From JASLQO01 sp002327525 (GTDB lineage: Bacteria; Pseudomonadota; Gammaproteobacteria; Pseudomonadales; Azotimanducaceae): a DNA stretch of 39,772 nt. The stretch lies in assembly GCA_030744435.1 (NCBI GenBank), contig JASLQO010000010.1:1-39772 (forward strand). The letters are read 5' to 3'. Below, piece by piece: positions 23,205-32,366 of this stretch (position 1 is its first letter; each line of letters opens with the position of its first letter). The position numbers and the translations under genes are program-made. Under the pieces are notes generated by a model. The model saw nothing but the letters and a program-made list of their open reading frames with translations, did not search any database and was not told the DNA's origin.

Positions 23205-23978
23205 ATGAGTAGCCAACAGAAGATCCTTCTCGTGGATGATGAAGAGCATCTGCGCTTGACTGTGAGCGATTTTTTAACTTTTCAAGGGTATGCCGTGGAG
23301 CTGGCGCGCAGTGGCGAAGAGGCCCTCAAGAAGCTGGATAGCGCATCGCCCGATCTTATCATTCTCGATATCAGCATGCCCGGGATTGGTGGCATGGGTT
23401 TCCTCCAGCGGCTATCGAGAACGGCTGGGGAGGCACCGCCTGTGCTGGTTTTGACGGCGCGTGCCAACTTGCAGGGCTTCTTCGATGGGCTGGATGTAGC
23501 GGGGTTCGTTGCAAAACCTTGCGACAAGAACACACTGTTGGCCCAGATCAGGGGTATCCTCGGCGAACAGATACCCGAGAGAGAGGCGGCAGGAGCAGGT
23601 GACACGGTGCATGTACTGCTGGGCGAAGATGATCCCGATATGTTCGACGTGCTGGAGCGGCTATTCACACGCCATGGGTACCGTATAACGCAAGCCGACA
23701 GCTGCCCCGGCGTACTCGAAGCCGCGGCGGCGGACAGACCCGACGTAGTGATCCTGAAGCAGTTCCTGACCCAGCTCAATGGATCGGCGGCAGCCACGCT
23801 GCTGCGTACCATGCCCAGCACGAAGGGGCTGCCCATCGTGCTCTACGACGTGGTAAGTACGGGGGCACTGTCCACGGCCTCATCGGGCGAAACTACAGCG
23901 CCTGTCGACAAGTATGTCGAAGCCCTCGAACCGTCTGAGATTCTGGCTGCGATGGAGCAGGTTATCGGCGCCGCATAG
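23205..23978 (+). CDS. Double-receiver response regulator without output domain
   Basis: The 257-residue product starts at ATG 23205 with GGAGG 8 nt upstream, preferred over GTG 23181, which overlaps the kinase stop codon. Receiver 1 (residues 5-120) is intact: acidic pair DD at 11-12, phosphoacceptor Asp55 in LIILDISMPG, Thr in LTAR and Lys in VAKP. Receiver 2 (about residues 138-255) keeps an acidic patch (LGEDDPD), but the phosphoacceptor position reads ILKQF, with Lys for Asp, so it should not be phosphorylated. No DNA-binding or enzymatic domain follows. It likely acts through protein contacts, possibly with the Ser/Thr kinase encoded next. Confidence 0.9.
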   Translation: MSSQQKILLVDDEEHLRLTVSDFLTFQGYAVELARSGEEALKKLDSASPDLIILDISMPGIGGMGFLQRLSRTAGEAPPVLVLTARANLQGFFDGLDVAGFVAKPCDKNTLLAQIRGILGEQIPEREAAGAGDTVHVLLGEDDPDMFDVLERLFTRHGYRITQADSCPGVLEAAAADRPDVVILKQFLTQLNGSAAATLLRTMPSTKGLPIVLYDVVSTGALSTASSGETTAPVDKYVEALEPSEILAAMEQVIGAA

Positions 23979-23988
23979 TGCGTGCTCC

Positions 23989-24016
23989 TTGACCCACCGC
24001 CACAAATCCCTATGAT
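23989..24016 (+). promoter_or_regulatory. Promoter of the Ser/Thr kinase gene
   Basis: TTGACC (23989-23994), a 16-nt spacer and TATGAT (24011-24016) predict a start near 24023. This supports translation from TTG 24067 rather than from the in-frame TTG at 24022. Confidence 0.55.
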
Positions 24017-24066
24017 ATGGCTTGTCTCTGTGTAGGCACCCATTCTGTAGGGCGGGAAACAGTCAA

Positions 24067-27000
24067 TTGAGTAGACCAGACATATCCGGATTCGAGATTC
24101 TTGACCGCCTTGGCAGTGGCGGTATGGCCGTGGTCTGGAAAGCCCGCCAACTCTCCCTTGATCGTACCGTGGCCATTAAGGTGCTCTCGTCACACCTCTC
24201 TGCGGATGCAGAGGACATTGAGCGCTTCAAGCTGGAGGCACAAGCCGAAGCCAAGCTGAAGCACAACGGCATTGTGCAGGTGTACGATGCCAACGTTGAA
24301 GCGGGATCGTGCTACATCGTCCAGGAGTACGTGAATGGGTATTCGGTCGGGGACTGGGTACGCCGCAAGGGGCAGTTATCAGAGGAAGACGCGCTGTTAG
24401 TCGCCGGTTACGTGTGTGATGCGCTGGCCTACGCGTGGGAGACGGCCGGCGTCATACACTGCGATATCAAGCCGGACAACATTCTGATCGATGCCGATGG
24501 CACCCCTAAGATTACTGACCTGGGGCTTGCACGCACAATCAGCGCCATGACCGAAGACACTGTCAGCAATGAAGTCATGGGGACGCCCGCCTACATGTCG
24601 CCTGAACAGATCGAGGGACTACCGGATCTGGACTGCCGCAGCGATATCTACTCTCTGGGGGCGATGCTCTACCATTGTGTGACCGGACGGATGCTGTTCC
24701 AGGGCGAGTCCGATGAATCGGTCATGGAGAATCAGCTCGAAGGGGCCGTGCCCGCCCCGCACGAGCTAAACCCCGATCTCTCATCGGCGATCTGTGGACT
24801 GATCGAGAAGATGTTGGCCAAGGACCGTGAGGATCGCTATCCCGATTGGGAAGCGGTGCGTGCTGACATCGTCCGTGCCAAGCGCGGCCTCCCGCCCCAT
24901 GAACCACTGGATCAGTCCGGGCTCAGCACGGCCAAACACACCTCTATGCCCTTGGTGGTTCACTCTCCAACCGTGAGACGCCAGTCGCGGCGTTCGTCCG
25001 GGGGAGGCCGATCGCAGTTCATGTCTCTGCTGCTGACGCTAGTGGCGGCTGGGGCCGGCGTCGTAGGCGGCTTGTGGGCCTATAACCGCCTGATGGAACG
25101 GGTTTCCCCGCAACAGGCGGAGCCGCTGAAGATCGGCACGGCAGTCGTGCCGGACGGTCCGTCACAGGCAGAGCGGCTATTGGGCCAGGCACGCCGGTGG
25201 CGCATTGAACACCCCGAAGATTTCGCTGGCGTGGAAAGGCGCTACCGCCGTGTGCTGGCGCCAGGAGCCGGCACGGAATTCGCCCGGCAGGCGTCCGATG
25301 AACTTGACCAGGTAGTGGCGGAGCGCGAACAGGCGATCCAGGACGTCATGAATACACTCGACCACCAGGTGGCCCCCCTGGTGAGGCAGGAGCAGCTGCT
25401 TGAGGCCGCCAGGGCCTATGTGGCGTACGATGGCAGGGCAGCGGTCGATACGGCTGAGCTTCGTGCGCAACGGGCGGCGCAGCTTCGCACGCGCCACGAG
25501 GATCAGAAACGCCGTGAACACATGGCCGAGGTGGAACAGCGCGAGTGGATCAACGGCGTTCTGGATAGTGTGGTCAACGCCCTTTTGAGCGAAGGTGTTG
25601 GGGCGGGTTTGCAGGTCTTGCGTACGGCGTCGGGCAAAGCGACAGACGAGGCCCATGCCACGTCGCTGTCGGAGCTCGAGGCGCTACTGGTCGATGCCGG
25701 GGACACGGATGCCGAGATCGTCGAGTCTTTCGCCGTACAAGTGGGGCAGGTGGTGGATGTGGAGATGAAGACGGGAACCCGTAAGGTCAAAATCATGGGA
25801 GTCGTCGATGGCATGGTGCACGCGCGACTCGTGACGTCCGTGAATCGTGCCTCGGTCGAGTTGCGCATAAGCCTGCACGACCTCGCGGCCAGTGAGCGAC
25901 TGGCGCGCATGGGGCATGACAACGATCCTGATGTCGCGCTGGCTAAGGGCATGATGGCCTGGCAGGCGGGATCCATGGACTATGCCCGCCGCTTCTTCGG
26001 GCAGACGGATGAGCGACTCGCTGATCGACTAGTAGCGGCGGTCAATAAGCGAGCAGAAGGGGACAAGGAGGACCAGGCACAATCCGCCCTCTTTCAATTG
26101 CTGCGTAGCTTGGGAATCCCGCTTGAGGGCCCCTACAGCAGAGAATTGGCCCTGGTGTCGTTGCGTTCCATCAGAATGGACGCCTCGGATGTGGATCGTG
26201 TCGTGGCTTCCGTGGAGCGGTATCACCAGCAATACGGTAGCTCTGAGTTCGCCCGCGAGAACGCTATCGTGCTCAAAACCGTCTCACAACTTGCGGACAA
26301 CGCTGAGCTCAGACGCAGTCGCTCCGGGACGGGTATCAAGTCTACGGATGGGTTAACCGATGACGTCGTCGTGGATGCCTTGCGCAAAGCGAACCCCGGG
26401 CTGGCTCAGCATGAGATAGAGATAGAGCGGTCTGACGGCCGGCGGATCACACGTATCGAGATAGCCTCCGACAGTCTGCGTGATATCGCCCCGCTTGGGG
26501 CGTGTGCCGATCTCACCACGCTGATACTGTCCTGTCCATCCCTGGAGGACCTCGCGAGTATCTCACGGCTGCCTCTGACGGCGCTGTCTCTTGTGGAGTC
26601 GGACGTCCAGGATCTGATCCCTCTGCGCCAAATGCCGCTTACGGAACTGGTTGTTGAGAGCGCTCCTGTGCGTGACCTGTCTGCGCTGCGTGGGAAAGCG
26701 CTAACGTCATTGAGCGTGGCGCACACCCGGGTGGGTACTCTGCATGGACTGACAGGGATGCCGTTGAAGTCGCTCGATGTATCAGGAACGTTTGTCAAGC
26801 GACTGGACTTCCTGAAGGGCATGCCCCTGGAGAAGCTGCTGATCACCAACACCAAGGTGAATGATCTGTCGCCGCTGCGACTGCTTCCGCTCAGGCACCT
26901 GGATGCCAGCGGCACAATGATCAGAGATCTGGCCTTTGCAAACGGGTCCCAGATCGAGCATCTTGATATTGCCCGTACGCCTATCAATTCGCTTTCCGGG

Positions 27001-27459
27001 CTGCGCCAGTCACGCATAAGCACGCTCAACGCGAGCGGTACGCGCCTCCGTAGCCTGAAGGGGATTGAGCAGATCGATAACCTGGGGCATCTCAATATCA
27101 GCGACACCAGTGTGAGCGATATCGAGCCGCTGCGCGGTCTGCCGCTGCGATCTTTGTCGATTGATAATACCCCCGTTGAGAACCTGGGTGTGCTGCGAAG
27201 CCTGCCGCTGGTTCACCTGTCGTGCCGTAACCTCGGGACGTCCGACTACAGCGCACTGAAAGGGCTGCGTATCGAATCGATCAGCATTGCCGACCTGGCC
27301 AGTGTCGGCCATATCCTGCAAACCATGCCAAACCTGAAGAAAGTCAACGGTCTCGACATTCGGGGCGATGGACAGGAAGAGGGCGCTGAGGGTGCGCGTC
27401 TGCAACCCGCCGTTGCCCCTGATGTCAAGCTGCGTAGGCGGGGAAGACGGCGCCAGTAG
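24067..27459 (+). CDS. Membrane Ser/Thr protein kinase with leucine-rich repeats
   Basis: The 1130-residue protein begins with a Hanks-type kinase domain (about residues 8-280): Gly loop LGSGGMAVVWKA, Lys38 in VAIKVL, catalytic loop HCDIKPDN (131-138), DLGLA and GTPAYMSPEQ. The catalytic Asp and Lys are present, but the Arg of HRD is Cys, making it a non-RD kinase. One membrane helix (about 319-343) follows a basic linker. The outer part has a charged coiled-coil region (about 420-500), then a middle domain, then 11 consecutive 21-residue LRRs (residues 836-1067) with consensus PLxxLxIxxTxVxDLxxLRxM. The short C-terminus is basic (LRRRGRRRQ). TTG 24067 was chosen because the predicted transcript starts about 24023. 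It probably couples an external or envelope ligand to phosphorylation. Confidence 0.92.
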   Translation: MSRPDISGFEILDRLGSGGMAVVWKARQLSLDRTVAIKVLSSHLSADAEDIERFKLEAQAEAKLKHNGIVQVYDANVEAGSCYIVQEYVNGYSVGDWVRRKGQLSEEDALLVAGYVCDALAYAWETAGVIHCDIKPDNILIDADGTPKITDLGLARTISAMTEDTVSNEVMGTPAYMSPEQIEGLPDLDCRSDIYSLGAMLYHCVTGRMLFQGESDESVMENQLEGAVPAPHELNPDLSSAICGLIEKMLAKDREDRYPDWEAVRADIVRAKRGLPPHEPLDQSGLSTAKHTSMPLVVHSPTVRRQSRRSSGGGRSQFMSLLLTLVAAGAGVVGGLWAYNRLMERVSPQQAEPLKIGTAVVPDGPSQAERLLGQARRWRIEHPEDFAGVERRYRRVLAPGAGTEFARQASDELDQVVAEREQAIQDVMNTLDHQVAPLVRQEQLLEAARAYVAYDGRAAVDTAELRAQRAAQLRTRHEDQKRREHMAEVEQREWINGVLDSVVNALLSEGVGAGLQVLRTASGKATDEAHATSLSELEALLVDAGDTDAEIVESFAVQVGQVVDVEMKTGTRKVKIMGVVDGMVHARLVTSVNRASVELRISLHDLAASERLARMGHDNDPDVALAKGMMAWQAGSMDYARRFFGQTDERLADRLVAAVNKRAEGDKEDQAQSALFQLLRSLGIPLEGPYSRELALVSLRSIRMDASDVDRVVASVERYHQQYGSSEFARENAIVLKTVSQLADNAELRRSRSGTGIKSTDGLTDDVVVDALRKANPGLAQHEIEIERSDGRRITRIEIASDSLRDIAPLGACADLTTLILSCPSLEDLASISRLPLTALSLVESDVQDLIPLRQMPLTELVVESAPVRDLSALRGKALTSLSVAHTRVGTLHGLTGMPLKSLDVSGTFVKRLDFLKGMPLEKLLITNTKVNDLSPLRLLPLRHLDASGTMIRDLAFANGSQIEHLDIARTPINSLSGLRQSRISTLNASGTRLRSLKGIEQIDNLGHLNISDTSVSDIEPLRGLPLRSLSIDNTPVENLGVLRSLPLVHLSCRNLGTSDYSALKGLRIESISIADLASVGHILQTMPNLKKVNGLDIRGDGQEEGAEGARLQPAVAPDVKLRRRGRRRQ

Positions 27460-27473
27460 GATCTTGCCGGGAC

Positions 27474-28148
27474 CTACTCCTTGCGTCGGATCGCTTTGAT
27501 AACAACCGGTTCGGTTGGCACATCGGCGTGCCCCCCATGGCGACCCGTAGCCACCTTGGCAATGGCGTCCACAACGTCCATGCCGTCGGTCACCTTGCCA
27601 AAGGCGCAGTATCCGAATCCACGCTTGGTCGTGTCGCGATGGTTAAGGAAGTTGTTGGCCTTGAGGTTGATGAAGAATTGGGAGGTCGCGCTGTTGATAT
27701 TCGCCGTACGCGCCATAGCAATGGTGCCGCGCGCATTGGGGGCGTCTTTGCTGGCTTCGTTCTTGATCGGTGCCTCGGTCTCTTTCTGCCGCATCGAGGC
27801 GTCAAAGCCTCCGCCCTGTATCATGAAGCCGTCAATGACCCGGTGAAAGATAAGGTTGCTGTAGTAGTCATTGTCAACGTAGGCGAGAAAGTTGGACACG
27901 GTTGCAGGCGCCTTGTCCTGCCATAGAGTGACTTCGATGGAGCCCTTGGATGTCTCGAGAATAACAGCGGGAGGCCCAGGCGTTGTGGGAGTCGGGGCGG
28001 GCTCTTCCACGATCTTTCCTCCTTCGTTCACGCTGGTGGCGGCGGTGTCTTCGGCGTTGGCGCATCCGACCAGCAGAATGGCGATACCCGCCAAGGCTGT
28101 CGCAGCGTATGTCATGCGCATTCCAAGCATTCTGGCAAACGTGTTCAT
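27474..28148 (-). CDS. Lipoprotein peptidyl-prolyl cis-trans isomerase, cyclophilin type
   Basis: The 224-residue product is exported as a lipoprotein: the signal ends ILLVGC with lipidated Cys29, followed by a Thr/Pro-rich linker (EEPAPTPTTPGPP). The cyclophilin domain contains VTLWQDKAPATVSNFLAYVD, IFHRVIDGFMIQGGG, MARTANINSATSQFFINL and FGYCAFGKVTDGMDVVDAIA. It should catalyse proline isomerisation on proteins in the cell envelope. ATG 28148 was chosen because a perfect AGGAGGTG lies 5 nt upstream; a far longer in-frame extension overlaps the divergent gene and lacks these features. It converges with the kinase gene, leaving 14 nt. Confidence 0.93.
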   Translation of the reverse strand: MNTFARMLGMRMTYAATALAGIAILLVGCANAEDTAATSVNEGGKIVEEPAPTPTTPGPPAVILETSKGSIEVTLWQDKAPATVSNFLAYVDNDYYSNLIFHRVIDGFMIQGGGFDASMRQKETEAPIKNEASKDAPNARGTIAMARTANINSATSQFFINLKANNFLNHRDTTKRGFGYCAFGKVTDGMDVVDAIAKVATGRHGGHADVPTEPVVIKAIRRKE

Positions 28149-28174
28149 CTCGCACCTCCTGTAGTAGGAGGTGG

Positions 28175-28204
28175 AACATACTGCAGAATCACTGACGATG
28201 GCAA
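28175..28204 (-). promoter_or_regulatory. Promoter of the isomerase gene
   Basis: On the minus strand TTGCCA (complement of 28199-28204), an 18-nt spacer and TATGTT (complement of 28175-28180) lie upstream of the AGGAGGTG site. Downstream, CCTCCTACTACAGGAGG could fold over the ribosome binding site. Confidence 0.5.
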
Positions 28205-28228
28205 GCCGCGAGGTGGCTGGAAAACTGC

Positions 28229-28257
28229 GCGACAGGCTGGCAAAAAGGGAGTATAGT
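28229..28257 (+). promoter_or_regulatory. Promoter of the 28278 gene
   Basis: GCGACA (28229-28234), a 17-nt spacer and TATAGT (28252-28257) precede the Shine-Dalgarno GGAGGTGA and ATG 28278. It is divergent from the isomerase promoter. Confidence 0.5.
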
Positions 28258-28277
28258 ATCCAGTGGAGGTGATCATC

Positions 28278-28835
28278 ATGAGGAAGATCATTCTGATTAT
28301 CGTGGCGGTGCTGTTCTTTGCACCGGCCGACAGTCGCGCTGACGATGAGGACATGTTCTGGGGAGCCCTTCTGGGCGCCGGGGCGGGCCTCATTCTCAGC
28401 GAGTCGATCGACGGCGTCCACTCTTCTGTTGCTGTACCCGTGGGCGCTATTGCGGGTGGGTTGATCGGGCACGAGCTGGACCGTGCCTCCTATCGTTATG
28501 GATGGTATGGCCACTACCCGTCTTCCTATCACTACCGCCCGTACCGATCCTATGAATACTACGGCCCGCGCGTGTATACAATGCCTTCACGGCTTCGGTG
28601 TGCTCAACCCCGCAAGGCCAAACCCAAGGCCAAGCCCAAGGCGGTGCCTGTACCCAAGGCCCCGGACTACCATCCGGGTGTCGACGTGGTGAAGGTGCAG
28701 ATTCGGCTGGTCAATGGGACCCCCATGGATGTACGCCTCCTGCGGATGGCCGACGATACGTTTGTGGGCCCCCAGGGAGAAACATACAAGACGCTACCCA
28801 AGGCGTCAGATCTGACCCGGTATGCCGGTCCGTGA
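28278..28835 (+). CDS. Small secreted protein with glycine zipper and Lys/Pro-rich linker
   Basis: The 185-residue product starts MRKIILIIVAVLFFAPADSR with cleavage near SRA. It then has a glycine-rich hydrophobic stretch (GALLGAGAGLIL, VGAIAGGLIG) of the glycine-zipper type, a Tyr-rich segment (RYGWYGHYPSSYHYRPYRSY), a basic linker (KAKPKAKPKAVPVPKAP) and a short C-terminal beta-rich domain. The Shine-Dalgarno is GGAGGTGA. The family is not recognised; glycine zippers and Lys/Pro linkers suggest an outer-membrane or peptidoglycan-associated protein. Confidence 0.7.
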   Translation: MRKIILIIVAVLFFAPADSRADDEDMFWGALLGAGAGLILSESIDGVHSSVAVPVGAIAGGLIGHELDRASYRYGWYGHYPSSYHYRPYRSYEYYGPRVYTMPSRLRCAQPRKAKPKAKPKAVPVPKAPDYHPGVDVVKVQIRLVNGTPMDVRLLRMADDTFVGPQGETYKTLPKASDLTRYAGP

Positions 28836-28852
28836 GGGGCTGTTCCCTTTAA

Positions 28853-28892
28853 AAGGGTCGGGCCGCCGGGGATGGGACCCGACGACCCGTGC
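28853..28892 (+). terminator. Hairpin after the 28278 gene
   Basis: GGGTCGGG and CCCGACGACCC flank a GC-rich loop 18 nt after the stop codon. There is no T-tract, so termination is only possible, not demonstrated. The remaining gap to 29073 holds nothing recognisable. Confidence 0.35.
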
Positions 28893-29073
28893 GAGAGGCT
28901 AGCTGTCCATTCAGTTAAGAAGCAGGAAGCGGGCCAACCTGTGACGGGCTCACTTTTTGTTCAAAACGTGTTGTTTATGGCCGCAGTGTCCGTTTGATCT
29001 GTCCCGCTTGAGTGCCTCATAGGTAGACATGAGACAGTTCAGGGCATGAGCGGCCCTTATAGTTTGGCGGATT

Positions 29074-30423
29074 ATGCAGGTAAAGATGAATGGTGTATTA
29101 CCGGGGCGGGCCCGCCTTCGCTCGATTGTGTCGCTCTCTCTGCCCATCATGGGCGGGATGATGTCACAGAACCTGCTGAATCTTGCCGATACGGCCATGG
29201 TCGGGCGGCTAGGGGCGTCCGATCTGGCGGCAGTGGGCATGGGCGGCGTGGCCACCTTCCTGGCTTTCGCATTCCTGCTGGGCCTCTCACCGGCTGTCCA
29301 GGCCATGGCTGCGCGCCGCCTGGGGGAGGGGCGTGAGGATGAGGTGGCTCACCCCCTCAACGCAGGGGTGTTGACGGCAGCCTGTGTCGGGATTCCCCTG
29401 GGTATTCTGCTTCTGCTCCTGGCAGGCCGGATGTTCTCGGTTCTGAGCAGTGACCCGGCCGTGCTGGCTGCCGGTGTGCCCTATCTCAAGGCGCGCATGC
29501 TCTCCATTGCCGGTGTGGGCATCAACTTCTCCTTCAGGGGCTACTGGAACGGTGTTCACCGTCCCTCGCGCTATATGATCACACTCACCACTATGAACAT
29601 GGTGAACATCCTGCTCAACTACGTCTTCATCTTCGGTCACTGGGGGTCGCCCGCCATGGGTGCTGCAGGGGCGGGTCTGGCCTCAAGCGTGGCCACCTAT
29701 TTCGGAACGCTCATGTACTTTGCCATGGGACTCAAGCTCTCGCGCAAACAGGGCTTTCTCAGTGCCAGGCCCTCGCGCACTGTCATCGGCACGCTCCTGC
29801 GCCTGGCGTCGGCCAGCGGACTGCAAACGGCGTTCTATGCAGCGGGCGCTACGATGCTGTTCTGGATTGCGGGGCAGATCGGCACGCCGGAAATGGCCGC
29901 TGCCACTGTGATTGTCAACCTGGTGCTGGTGGGGGTGCTCCCGGCCATGGGAATGGGATTGGCCGCTGCATCGCTGGTAGGTAAAGCTCTCGGCCGCGGC
30001 GACGCGGATGACGCCTATCGCTGGGGCTGGGAGGTGGCCGCCATTGCGGGCTGTGCGCTACTGGTTCCGGCGGCGCTCCTGGTGTGGCGACCCGGGCTCT
30101 GGCTGCGTCTCTTTACGTCCGCACCGGACGTACTCGCGGTCGGCAGTGTGCCCCTCCAGCTGTCTGGGTTGGGACTGCCCATTGAGGCGATTGCACTCGT
30201 GCTGATGCATGCCCTGAATGGGGCAGGGGACAACGCACGCGTTATGCGTTGGTCGGTGCTGTGTCAGTGGGGAATATTCCTGCCTGCGGCCTATGTCGTG
30301 GGGCCCCTGCTGGGGGGAAGTCTGACGGCTGTCTGGACCGCCCAGTTGGTCTATCGCGTTATTGCCACGACGGCATTCTCCCTGCTCTGGATTCGTGGAC
30401 ACTGGCGGAGCGCCATCGTATGA
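29074..30423 (+). CDS. MATE family efflux transporter
   Basis: MATE proteins export drugs or metabolites in exchange for H+ or Na+. The 449-residue product has about 12 hydrophobic helices in two similar halves, with the family N-terminal pattern IVSLSLPIMGGMMSQNLLNLADTAMVGRLG in outline (start of TM1) and a GAAGAGLASSVATY segment. The start could be ATG 29074 or ATG 29086, the latter preceded by AGGTAAAG. Its stop codon overlaps the next gene's start (ATGA), so the two transporters are translated together. The substrate cannot be read from the sequence. Confidence 0.92.
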   Translation: MQVKMNGVLPGRARLRSIVSLSLPIMGGMMSQNLLNLADTAMVGRLGASDLAAVGMGGVATFLAFAFLLGLSPAVQAMAARRLGEGREDEVAHPLNAGVLTAACVGIPLGILLLLLAGRMFSVLSSDPAVLAAGVPYLKARMLSIAGVGINFSFRGYWNGVHRPSRYMITLTTMNMVNILLNYVFIFGHWGSPAMGAAGAGLASSVATYFGTLMYFAMGLKLSRKQGFLSARPSRTVIGTLLRLASASGLQTAFYAAGATMLFWIAGQIGTPEMAAATVIVNLVLVGVLPAMGMGLAAASLVGKALGRGDADDAYRWGWEVAAIAGCALLVPAALLVWRPGLWLRLFTSAPDVLAVGSVPLQLSGLGLPIEAIALVLMHALNGAGDNARVMRWSVLCQWGIFLPAAYVVGPLLGGSLTAVWTAQLVYRVIATTAFSLLWIRGHWRSAIV

Positions 30424-31862
30424 CATTCGGCACCATTAACTACGTTGTGTTGACCATCTACCTGCTCGGGATGCTGGCCATTGGTCTCTTCTTCGCGCGC
30501 AGGCAGCGCACAAGCGAGGACTACTTTCTGGCGGGTCGCAACATGCCGTGGCTACCGGTGGCCATGAGCATGTTTGCCAGCGTTACGAGTGCCGTTACGT
30601 TCATGGGCGTACCCGCCATTTCGTATAACGGAAACGTGGCGCTGCTGGCCGCGTGTGTGGTCAGCCCTCTTGTTCTGCCTGTTCTTGTCTATGTCCTGTA
30701 TCCCATCTACAGAAGCATGCGCGCCACCACCTCGTATGAGTATATCGGCATGCGCTTCGGGTCACGCACCCGCTATGCGGTATCGATGCTCTTCGTGCTG
30801 GCTCGTCTTGGCTGGATGGGCACCGTCATTTATGCGCCGGCCGTCGCCCTGACCGTTGCAACGGGCCTTCCACAGTGGGTCGCGATCCTCCTCATGGGTA
30901 GCGTGGCGACACTCTATACGGTCATGGGCGGATTGGCAGCGGTGCTGTGGACCGACCTTGTCCAGTTTGTCATTCTTGTTGCGGGCGCGGTCTGGGTGGC
31001 CGTTGCACTCATTCATGCGGTACCGGGCGGCATCGCAGGAGTCGTCGCTACGACCGTGGCGGCCGGCAAGGCCGATGTGTGGGGCGTCTCACTCGGCAGC
31101 ATGAGCATCCTGGCCGTGGCTGTCTCGTTCTACCTCAGCATGCTGCAGGAGTATGGAACTGACCAGGTCACCGTGCAGCGACTGCTGGCCGTGCGCACGA
31201 ACAGGGGCGTTACGAACGCGGCGATGTTCAATGCCGGCACCGACTTTGTGATGATCGCCCTCCTCACCTTCATCGGGCTTGGGCTGTTTGCGTTCTACGG
31301 CTCGGTCGCAAGTCTGCCTTCGGGCGTCACCGGCAAGAGCATCCTGCCTTACTACATTATGACCGCCCTGCCTCCAGGCGTGTCGGGCCTCGTCATAAGC
31401 GCTGTGTTCGCGGCGGCCATGTCCAGCATGGATTCCGGAATCAACTCACTCGTGACCGTTATGGATAACGAGTTTGTCGTTCGCATGGGCCGCAAAGCCG
31501 AGGCCGGCGGCAACGCTGTGAGTCGTGCGCGCGCCCTCACGCTGCTCCTGGGAGTCGCGGCCACGGGTCTGGCTTTCTACGCAGCGAAGATCGGCGACAT
31601 CATCGAAGCCTTCTTCACGTTTATGAGTCTGTTCAATGCCCCCGTCCTTGCGCTCTTCATCCTTGGGGTCGTGTCCTCTCGTGCACGCGCCGGGGCATGG
31701 CTGGTGGGTGCTGCCGTCTCGATCCCGTGCACCCTATGGCTTCAGAGTGTCGAGGGCGTGCACTGGGTCTACTACTTCCCGTTCTCGTTCACCTGCACGT
31801 ATGCACTGGGTTGGTGTGTGAGCGTGGCGTTACCAGAGCGCAAGGAACAGGCTCACCAGTAG
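30420..31862 (+). CDS. Sodium:solute symporter (SSS family)
   Basis: The 480-residue product resembles Na+-driven carriers of the SSS/SLC5 type, with about 13 helices. Markers are the first-helix region with DYFLAGRNMPWLPVAMSMFA, TSYEYIGMRFG, the VMGGLAAVLWTDLVQF segment, the GTDQVTVQRLLAVRTNRG loop and ISAVFAAAMSSMDSGINSL, which carries the Na+-site serines. The ATG at 30420 is preferred since it overlaps the MATE stop by 4 nt; a longer in-frame start lies inside that gene. Its end overlaps the convergent DUF456 gene by 33 nt. The substrate is unknown. Confidence 0.93.
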   Translation: MTFGTINYVVLTIYLLGMLAIGLFFARRQRTSEDYFLAGRNMPWLPVAMSMFASVTSAVTFMGVPAISYNGNVALLAACVVSPLVLPVLVYVLYPIYRSMRATTSYEYIGMRFGSRTRYAVSMLFVLARLGWMGTVIYAPAVALTVATGLPQWVAILLMGSVATLYTVMGGLAAVLWTDLVQFVILVAGAVWVAVALIHAVPGGIAGVVATTVAAGKADVWGVSLGSMSILAVAVSFYLSMLQEYGTDQVTVQRLLAVRTNRGVTNAAMFNAGTDFVMIALLTFIGLGLFAFYGSVASLPSGVTGKSILPYYIMTALPPGVSGLVISAVFAAAMSSMDSGINSLVTVMDNEFVVRMGRKAEAGGNAVSRARALTLLLGVAATGLAFYAAKIGDIIEAFFTFMSLFNAPVLALFILGVVSSRARAGAWLVGAAVSIPCTLWLQSVEGVHWVYYFPFSFTCTYALGWCVSVALPERKEQAHQ

Positions 31863-32366
31863 CCACGCACTCATGCCCAGGGTGGTGCCGACCTTGAGCA
31901 GAATCACGGCCACGCGTGACACCACTGCACCCGTCGCAATGTGCGCCGCCTTGGCTGTTTCCTGCAGGCGGTGACGCTCGACGGCATAGACGAGCACGAA
32001 GCTGAGCGCAATCATGCCGATGACCGGGCCGAAGAACGGGATCGGAATCAGTGTGCCCAAGACCATTCCAACGAGCCCGCCCACCAGCGCAACGAACGAA
32101 GCCAGTCGCGACCCGTCCCGTCGCCGCACACCCCAGTAGCCGGCCAGGAACTCGATTGCCTCCACGAGTGCAGAAATCAGCAGGAAAACGCCGACCAGAC
32201 TCCAGTCCGGCATCTTCTCTCCGGGCATAAGGGCGGCCACGGCCGCAGCCAACGCCACCACCCATGTGCCCGATAGGGCGAGGCAGGACATGATGATCCC
32301 GACCAGGGAAAGCAGAAGTGCTACGACGATGGCTCCGATGGAGAGCAGTGTTGTCAGCACAATCAT
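31830..32366 (-). CDS. DUF456 family membrane protein
   Basis: The 178-residue product has about five hydrophobic helices with glycine-rich stretches (FVALVGGLVGMVLGTLIPIP, FFGPVIGMIALSFVLVYAVE) matching the DUF456 pattern. Its function is not established. ATG 32366 overlaps the stop of the upstream gene by 4 nt. Its 3' end overlaps the symporter gene on the other strand by 33 nt, so antisense contact between the two messages is expected. Confidence 0.8.
   Translation of the reverse strand: MIVLTTLLSIGAIVVALLLSLVGIIMSCLALSGTWVVALAAAVAALMPGEKMPDWSLVGVFLLISALVEAIEFLAGYWGVRRRDGSRLASFVALVGGLVGMVLGTLIPIPFFGPVIGMIALSFVLVYAVERHRLQETAKAAHIATGAVVSRVAVILLKVGTTLGMSAWLLVSLFLALW

Noticed and set aside
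27474..28532. Long form of the isomerase gene starting near 28532
   Set aside because: The extension overlaps the divergent gene at 28278 and its promoter. A perfect Shine-Dalgarno and lipoprotein signal mark the start at 28148.
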